Part shown: piece after piece, positions 58,201 to 64,000 of the stretch
How the letters are laid out: every line of letters starts with the position of its first letter
Position numbering within the stretch: position 1 is the stretch's first letter
DNA from: Pipra filicauda
Taxonomy: Eukaryota > Chordata > Aves > Passeriformes > Pipridae
Reading direction: 5' to 3'
Assembly: GCF_003945595.2 (NCBI RefSeq)
Contig: NW_024104314.1
Location: 744,001 to 808,000 of the forward strand
Length of the DNA stretch: 64,000 nucleotides
Position numbers and translations under genes: made by a program
Notes under the pieces: model-generated
Database searches by the model: none
Seen by the model: the letters and a program-made list of their open reading frames with translations, nothing else
What the model was told of the DNA's origin: nothing

Positions 58201-61200
58201 TCCTCAAATAGGCATTTCAGGCAGTCAGTGGCTTTCAGAGTGGTAGTGCTGTCTTGTGTCATAGCACAACACTAATCCCAGCAGGGCTGAGTTTGGATTG
58301 GACTGCAAATGCAGGACTGTAGCAGGAGGACTTGGAGATGTAAAGCTGAATCTTGTTCTAAAAGGAACATGAGCTCAGTTTTGCAGTCAGTTTTGGCATT
58401 TTCCAGCCCAGGCCAGACCTGAGGGAGTCTGCTCCCAGACCAAATGTTTTTTTTTTATGGCCTTTAAACCAGAATATGGTTTCTCTGTTCTCTTTGTTGT
58501 ATCCAGGTTATGTATTATATGATTACACAGCAATATACTGGAAGTCATCTGGAACAAAAAAGACAGACTGTTATTTGTACTTTTTGTCTTAATATTGTAT
58601 TGATTAGCTGAAGAGATTAGAAAACATAATTTTTTCTTGTTCTTCTATAAATTCTGGAGGATAAGTTTCAGTGCCATGTTTTCTTCATCAGCAGGTGACC
58701 ACAGCATAAGCAAACATAAGATGTTCCATTTTGGTCAGTATTACTGTGATGCTGCATTTTTCCTTAATGATTTATATAATTTGCATTGATACTGTCATGA
58801 TTAGATTTATTAAAACCCTTCTGTTTACTGAATAAAGAACTAGGAGCACACTGACAACATATAAATCCATCTTCTATAGGTGCACTGCTTGCTGTCTTTA
58901 CAAATGTGTAACTTAAAAAATGTACTCACCCAAAGCATTGCTCTCAAACATCAGGCTTATAATGCAGAACAGGTTCACATTGGCATTGTAGACTGTAAAT
59001 TCAACAAACACTGCTCTGGTGAAGGTGTCCAGCCAGACATTGTTGAAAAGGTATTGGAGAATTCTGCCAAAAAAATGTAAAGCCAGTGATCCAACTCATC
59101 CAGGATAGAGACAGTATCCCAGGGAGGAGACACTGATAACTTACAGGAATACAAGTGGTACCTGGAGGCATTCCCAGGATCAGTTCCCAGGTGAATCACG
59201 TATCCCCCTCCACTGTAGGTGGCCAGTTTACCCCAGCTGGGCTGCCCTCTCAGTTTGGACTGACTCTGATACTGCCATGCTGAGCTCAGGTCAGAGGAGT
59301 TATCAAAGACTGAAGAATTCCAGTGTTCCCCATAAACTGCTGTATCTTCTGTCTGCAGGGAGTATGGAGCATGGCATTCCTCAACTACATGCTGGAGTTT
59401 GGGAGAAATAGGGCAGGTGTCTCCTTTCACTCTTACTTGGCGAATTCGAGCACTCCCCACCAGCTTGGAATTGCCATCTGTAATGAATCCTAAACAGGAG
59501 ATGGAAAAGAGCAGCACTGGCAACATGGCAGAACTAATAATATTTCTTCATTTCGTTTATGGTTCACTGATGCGTTAATATTTTGCTATATATTCTTTTC
59601 TCAGAAACACTGTAAGCAAAATAGTCATGGAAATGAAACCCTCATGTTGATTGGAACTGAGTTCTTAAAGAACATCCATAAAACCAGAGTTCAGTATCAC
59701 TACCCATCTGTATTTTATACAGAAGAAAAATGAGGCTGGGGGGAGAAAAGTGACTCACTTTGACTCCCACAGCAGAATAGCTTTATGCAGTGTTCCTGTG
59801 GCCTGTCATGTCCAAAGAACAATTCTGCTAATGTAGTTCAGTATTTACCCTTAAGTGTGAGCTGGAAAACGGGTCAGATTTTTCTGCATGTGGCTACATA
59901 GAGAAAACATGGTGATATTGCATAATTTGCCTTCACATTGACCCAAGCCCTGATGCAAACAACTCTCCTGAGAAAAGCTTTATGGTGCCACCTGTCTGCC
60001 GTTCTCTTTTCTGGGTTATGGAAAGCAGCTTGTGTAGAACTGAGGCATATATCTGAATGTCTGCAGTACCTAATGTAAAATGTGAAAAATATAGCATTAT
60101 AGTACAGAATTTTTGGTTTATATTAAATGCAAGGAAAATATCAGGGCACATTTGACCTGTAATCAAGCTGTGGGGGTTTTGTTATCCACTAGTATTCATA
60201 TTATCATATTATAAGAATTCATGCTAGCCTTGTACTCTGACATCTCTTTCTCCACTCAAATATGCATGTGAAAGTTAGGGATATGTATAAAAGATTATGC
60301 TTCACAATCTGGCAAGCTGATGGGAAACAATGTGACTCTGCACCTTTATATGATCCATAAAGGTTTTTGAGTAAGGTGGTGTTTGCCCACGTGAAGAAAT
60401 CCTGGTAACTGTAGACATCGTGGAATCCAGCTGTAAAGCTGTCCTCAATGTGTTTGTTCAAATAGTAGGAATTGGGATCTCTCTGCCCATAGGCAACCAG
60501 TAACAGCATCCATAAAAACCCAATATAGGCTGGGAAAAAAAACCAGGAAGAGACAGAATTAACAATGAGATCTGAATTAACAATGCTGTTCAAAACACAC
60601 TGCAGGAATGGTTACTGCTGTCAGCACCTGTCAGGCCAAGGAGGTGCTTTGTAGACTCTGAGTGACCAGTGCTAGTAAATGTGCACAAGCTGCTGCAGTT
60701 TAACTGTTTCACAACTGGAATGTGAGCAGCAGTCAAGAAAGCAAGAGGGAAGGCTGAACAGCAGTTCAACAGCTCTAAATAAAATGAGTAGTCTAACTTT
60801 GTTCCCAGTGAAGTTGAGGTAATTTTTGCCATTGATTTCAGAGGAAATACAACAAGAGTATAAATCATGATCTATAGATACTACTGCTTTTAGAAAGATG
60901 TCCTTTCTCTGCTCTTTGACTTCAGTTTCATTTAACTGTTGATCTCCTCATTCTATCCTATTTTTGTTTTAACCTCTCATGTGTCTGACGTGTTTCTTTA
61001 CCATAAAATCAAGACTTAGCCACACTTCTACCTCCAGCTAACATTCCCACCTCCTTGCAGCTCCAGCTGCCACAGAACAGCCTGTCTCTACATCACGATG
61101 GCTGGCAGAAAGCTGAAGATGTGCCAAAACTTTGTCACCCAAGAGAACAATATTTTCCCTGCTGTAAAAGTACTGAAGAGTACTACTGAATAAAGCAAGT

Positions 61201-63524
61201 AATCTAGGTATGGATACCCAGGATTTCTCGGATGAGGGCAAATGCTTTCTGCTCCTTCATGCAGCTGATTTTCATTTTTTCCACATCAGCTGCAGGAGGT
61301 GGCCGATAAATGTTGCTTCTACTGTCCCTTCGGGCTCCAAAGAGAGGGTGTGAATCACCTGAGAGGGAGAGCAGTAAACCCTGGGATTAGTAAACAGATC
61401 ATCCATGTCCTGCTTTTTGTTTCTTTGGACATTCAAAGGAAACATTTCTATTTATTGCTTTCCCTTAGGAAACCGTTCTGCAGGATTTATCCAACCTATA
61501 CATACAGTGGTCTTTATTTTTTTCTGCAGCTGACACAAAATCAGTTATTTAGGTTTGTTTTCACTTCCACTTGATCTTGGGAATGCTAATGGGTAGGTAG
61601 GTAGTCATAATGCCTGTGGATTTAGTGATTTCTGCTAACACTGACAGCTAAGATTCAGGTATGTAAAGATAACCAGTGAAGTTCTCAGCTGAGCTGAGTC
61701 ACACATTCATGCATAAAGCACTCCAAAAGCTTGAGAATGCTGCACTTTCTTTAAAAATATCTCACTTTACCAGCACTTACCTGGTGCAGATAAAGGCCCA
61801 TCAATAGCTGGGTTTTCTACATCCTCGTGTTCCACCTTCTTCAGAACCAGAGCAAAAAAAGCAGCAAATCCCAGCACCTGGAAAGAATCAGCTATAACTC
61901 ACCCTATGCCCATTTCATATAAAGAACTGCAGGCCACTGATCCCTTTGGACCCAGGCACTGCAGAGAACAACTGCTCTCTGACTGTTGAACTCCTGCAGC
62001 TGAAGCCCTTCAATGAGAGAACAGTGCACAGTGACACATCTTCCCTGCTCAGAAACCTCATCACCTATTAAACCCCTATTAAACACCTATTAAACACTTA
62101 TTTGAAAAAAGGGAGATGAAACTAATGGAGGTAATGTCAGCAAAAGACACCAGAACTCTGCAAACCAGCTGCTAACTCTTTGTTAAGGGCAAAGGCCTCT
62201 CATTTTATACCTTAGATCCTGTGGTTCTTTAGAACTGTCTTCCTGCAATGGTAGTAGATGAGTTGATCTTGGCCAGTGGTTGTATTTCTGAGGATCTCAC
62301 CTTTAAGGGCTGTGTGATGAAAAGACTTTCCAAGAAGGAGATGACCATGGAGATCAGCCACTTGATGGAGTTCTCCTTGCCATAGTGCAGCCCATAGAGC
62401 ATGGTAAAGAACCCGGACACACCACTGGTGGCTGCCACCAGGAACCACCCGATGAACACAAACCACCAGGGCAGTCCTTTGGAAGAAACATTCTTCTTGT
62501 CATCACCGGAGAAGTTTGGAGTAAGGGACCACCTTGAGAGTCAACCAGAAGAGAAAACATCAGTCTGTGGTAGAACAGGAACCAAAATCACAACCATCAA
62601 GTTCACTGGGAACAGGCAACATCTTAGGATTTAAAACCTCAATCAAAATATTCTGACTTCTTTTAACTAATGCAGCTATGTAGGATATATGGATAGCAAA
62701 AAGTACGGTGAGCAAAAATGCGAGGAAGTGTGCAGAGATCAGCTAAAATCAAAATAAATATGATGGGCTTATTTACTCCTCAGTTTATGCATAATTGAAC
62801 CTCCAGCAGAACTATTGACAAAGAAAACCATGAGTGTATTTAAGCTGCTGGATGTGTCTCTTGTGATCAGCATAAAGGCCAGGGAGATAATTAGAGCAAT
62901 TGTTTTTGATTCTTCCAATTTAATTATCATATTTCACTGCACTATTTTTGTCTGCTTATTAATTTTTCTTTATCCATACATTTTAAGAGACTTCTGTGAC
63001 TTTGGAGCTTGGTGATTATCCCAGCCCTTTACTACCATGTGGCATTGTGTTGTAACTTTCCATTTTGGAGGCAAAAATAACAAAGAACAATGATCTGTCA
63101 TTATTGCCTTTGTGTGCAGTTCACAGTGCGTGGAAATTTCTTTTCTACAATGGTATAATAGTAAGACTTATTTTTACAGCTATAATAATAGTCATCTAGC
63201 ACATATTAAGCAGTAATTATTTGGGTTCTGCCATCCTGACCCATTTTGAACTCATGAATTTACTTAGTCTGAGAGTGAGATGAGAACCAGGTTACCCCTC
63301 ACTGGTGGATGCTGACGAGCACATTCGGGGCTCCAGGAGGTTCTTCATGTGCTGAACCTGATGAACAGCTTGTGTGTAACTCTGAGGCACCTGGAATTTA
63401 TGGGGCCCCAGTAATTCCAGCTCCATCTCCACATGCTGGAGTTGTGTGTACAAGCAGCGACTGTAATCACTGTATTTCGGTCGCTCACAAATTCTCTTCT
63501 CTGGACTTGGGCTTCTTGTTTTTT
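52170..63524 (-). CDS. PKD1L2: Polycystin-1-like protein 2, C-terminal 13 coding exons (5' end outside window)
   Basis: PKD1L2 is a large polycystin-1-like membrane protein; in mammals its ectodomain carries GPS/GAIN and PLAT domains and its C-terminus has 11 membrane spans with a TRPP-like channel fold. Minus-strand exons: 63296-63524, 62301-62532, 61781-61877, 61218-61358, 60344-60529, 59162-59489, 58930-59063, 57888-58015, 57415-57575, 55878-56088, 54449-54550, 53108-53239 and 52170-52295. All 12 junctions are GT-AG and phase-consistent, giving 734 whole codons with no stop. They encode, in order, the TM3-TM4 loop, TM4-TM5, TM6 (S1), the extracellular polycystin (TOP) domain, S2-S5, the pore loop, S6 and a short acidic-then-basic tail. 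Naming rests on synteny with GCSH plus polycystin motifs; PKD1L3 or PKD1L1 are less likely. Human PKD1L2 is a polymorphic pseudogene, whereas this part is intact. Confidence 0.93.
53108..53239 (-). CDS. PKD1L2: PKD1L2 exon, S6 helix
   Basis: Reads NPILGSFLIGSCIIFMTFVV then LNLFISVILVAFSEEQ, the final transmembrane helix of the polycystin channel domain. Confidence 0.95.
53401..53550. repeat. (TA)n palindromic block with duplicated unit in PKD1L2 intron
   Basis: A GATATGATATGATATC stretch is followed by two near-identical units, each a long (AT)n run ending in AAGATTGGCAATC or AAGATGGACAATC (about 53465-53503 and 53509-53547). The AT runs are self-complementary. Confidence 0.85.
54449..54550 (-). 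CDS. PKD1L2: PKD1L2 exon, pore region
   Basis: Reads ANLIFGWKLYSYKTLFDSAE then TMVSLQLGIFNYEE. This is the pore helix and filter region between S5 and S6; SLQLG.F is characteristic of the polycystin-1-like branch. Confidence 0.95.
55878..56088 (-). CDS. PKD1L2: PKD1L2 exon, S4 and S5
   Basis: Reads DAVLGYLISFLVLLSTVKLW, LLRLNPKLNMITSTLRRAWG and SGFITVIAIMFLAYSIA, with the conserved KLWHLLRLNP segment after S4. Confidence 0.97.
56500..56986 (+). mobile_element. CR1 LINE 3' fragment in PKD1L2 intron
   Basis: Runs from GAGGCTGCATCTGGGATTCC through TCTGGAGCAAAGAAAGCTAA and GAGGAATTCCAGATGGACAT to a tail AATCATCCTGTGATCCTGTC. It is more diverged than the CR1 copies near ATMIN, so probably an older subfamily; antisense to PKD1L2. 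Confidence 0.85.
57415..57575 (-). CDS. PKD1L2: PKD1L2 exon, S3
   Basis: Reads GKLMKSLRWRYFHSKWNLLE then MAIILISWSALSVFVKR. SKWNLLE before the helix is the polycystin W-N-L/W-D motif. Ends in phase 2. Confidence 0.96.
57888..58015 (-). CDS. PKD1L2: PKD1L2 exon, S2
   Basis: Reads AFFTSAELQSVRLYPYTNSL then HIFVVAAEGIYFLFIVYYMI. RLYPY directly before S2 is typical of polycystin-1-like proteins. Confidence 0.97.
58930..59063 (-). CDS. PKD1L2: PKD1L2 exon, end of polycystin domain
   Basis: Reads ILQYLFNNVWLDTFTRAVFV then EFTVYNANVNLFCIISLMFE. WLD..TRAVFVEF.VYN.N.NLF is the polycystin family signature. Confidence 0.98.
59162..59489 (-). CDS. PKD1L2: PKD1L2 exon, polycystin (TOP) domain core
   Basis: 108 codons including GSARIRQVRVKGDTCPISPK, WQYQSQSKLRGQPSWGKLAT and YSGGGYVIHLGTDPGNAS. 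Two Cys residues flank the hairpin region. NSSVF, NSSDL and NASR are potential N-glycosylation sites. Confidence 0.97.
60344..60529 (-). CDS. PKD1L2: PKD1L2 exon, S1 and start of TOP domain
   Basis: Reads YIGFLWMLLLVAYGQRDPNS then YYLNKHIEDSF. LLLVAYGQRDPN.Y is strongly conserved across polycystin-1-like proteins. Confidence 0.97.
61218..61358 (-). CDS. PKD1L2: PKD1L2 exon, cytoplasmic loop before S1
   Basis: Reads DSHPLFGARRDSRSNIYRPP then PAADVEKMKISCMKEQKAFA and LIREIL. YRPPP and REIL match the family loop; phases fit both neighbours. Confidence 0.92.
61781..61877 (-). CDS. PKD1L2: PKD1L2 exon, end of TM5
   Basis: Reads VLGFAAFFALVLKKVEHEDV then ENPAIDGPLSAP. Continues the hydrophobic helix from the previous exon. 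Confidence 0.93.
62064..62100. repeat. Three-copy ~12-bp tandem repeat in PKD1L2 intron
   Basis: CCTATTAAAC recurs three times with spacing of about 12 bp. Confidence 0.75.
62301..62532 (-). CDS. PKD1L2: PKD1L2 exon, TM4 and TM5 start
   Basis: Reads LPWWFVFIGWFLVAATSGVS, then FFTMLYGLHYGKENSIKWLI, then ESLFITQPLK. LPWW before TM4 and QPLK at the end are family features. Acceptor placed at CTCTCAAG by phase. Confidence 0.95.
63296..63524 (-). CDS. PKD1L2: PKD1L2 exon, TM3-TM4 cytoplasmic loop (first in window)
   Basis: Reads KTRSPSPEKRICERPKYSDY then RCLYTQLQHVEMELELLGPH and SYTQAVHQVQHMKNLLEPRM. Acceptor TTGCCTGCAG; ends in phase 2, and the next exon supplies the third base of a Gly codon. 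Confidence 0.88.
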
Positions 63525-64000
63525 CTGCAGGCAAAGAATTATTTATTTACTTATTGAGAAAAACTATGCCTAGATTAAAATAGTGTTCAGTACAAAGGGT
63601 AGTAGAACTGGAGCTAAGGATTATGAATGTGACAGAGTGAAGAGTAACATGTCAAGGGATGTGTAAAACCAGCTTTAGTACTAGAGCTTAATACTCTACT
63701 GCTGGAATTGTTGCCAGAGGGCAACTTAAACAGGTTCTAAAACCTTAATAGAGAAGTCAGATCAACTGTTAATTTGTTCATAGTTTCCCTGTGCAATTAG
63801 CTTGGTAGACTCATTGGAAAAGACAAATATAAGTCTCAATGAAATCAGTTAGATTGTTTACTCATATATTCTTGTTTAATTGAAGATAAATAAATGCCTG
63901 AGTTGAGAGTCAAACTGAAAGGAACAACAGCATAAGGCCAAGAGGAAAAAAAAAGGTTAAAAAGCTGTGAAACAACTGATATTCGTGAGTCTTTGTGCTG
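63525..64000 (-). other. PKD1L2: PKD1L2 intron continuing beyond the window
   Basis: No further exon recognised. AT-rich unique-looking DNA. The remaining 5' exons of this large gene must lie to the right. Confidence 0.7.

Noticed and set aside
58975..59526. 183-codon minus frame read as a secreted protein with its own start
   Set aside because: The N-terminal hydrophobic stretch is intron. The real content is the PKD1L2 exon 59162-59489, and the frame is wrong for the following exon.
1..64000. tRNA, rRNA, CRISPR, operon or bacterial insertion sequence
   Set aside because: None seen. The window is eukaryotic nuclear DNA with spliced genes, and no cloverleaf-like or array-like structure was noticed on reading.

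Overview
The window reads as bird nuclear DNA, and a neoavian such as a songbird is plausible. Four multi-exon vertebrate genes and one single-exon gene have GT-AG introns, CpG-island promoters and long AT-rich spacers. The recognisable repeats are mostly chicken-repeat-1 (CR1) LINE tails. The order CENPN - ATMIN - GCSH - PKD1L2 is the gene neighbourhood of human 16q23.2, which I expect corresponds to chicken chromosome 11. I assigned exons by matching translated segments to known family proteins and requiring splice sites and reading phase to agree across each intron. No alignment was run.

Layout: (1) 368-5563, + strand, the last nine coding exons of CENPN; the 5' exons lie outside the window. 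(2) 8177-17021, + strand, all of ATMIN in four coding exons, starting in a CpG island with a CTCF-like site and an inverted CCAAT box, and with a CR1 fragment on each side. (3) 17022-31200, a gene-poor stretch with the ATMIN 3'UTR, an LTR-like segment with a TATA box, and blocks that look like conserved non-coding DNA. (4) 31967-32920, + strand, a single-exon glycogen-targeting PP1 regulatory subunit of the PPP1R3 family, closest to PPP1R3E, in a large CpG island. (5) 33-44.4 kb, mostly empty, but with two phase-compatible exon-like segments (33896-34015 and 37523-37661) that may be an unrecognised small gene. (6) 44445-51394, - strand, all of GCSH in five exons. (7) 52170-63524, - strand, the last 13 coding exons of PKD1L2, encoding the C-terminal polycystin channel module; the 5' part continues beyond the window.

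The genes are not a functional unit. CENPN builds the kinetochore. ATMIN is a zinc-finger DNA-damage and transcription factor that controls and binds the dynein light chain DYNLL1. The PPP1R3 protein directs PP1 to glycogen. GCSH is the mitochondrial lipoyl carrier of glycine cleavage. PKD1L2 is a polycystin-1-like membrane protein. Points of interest are the PPP1R3 gene where mammals have C16orf46, the intact PKD1L2 3' half, the PKD1L2 poly(A) signal about 260 bp from the GCSH start codon, and the candidate two-exon gene. I found no clear evidence of a wholly new system.
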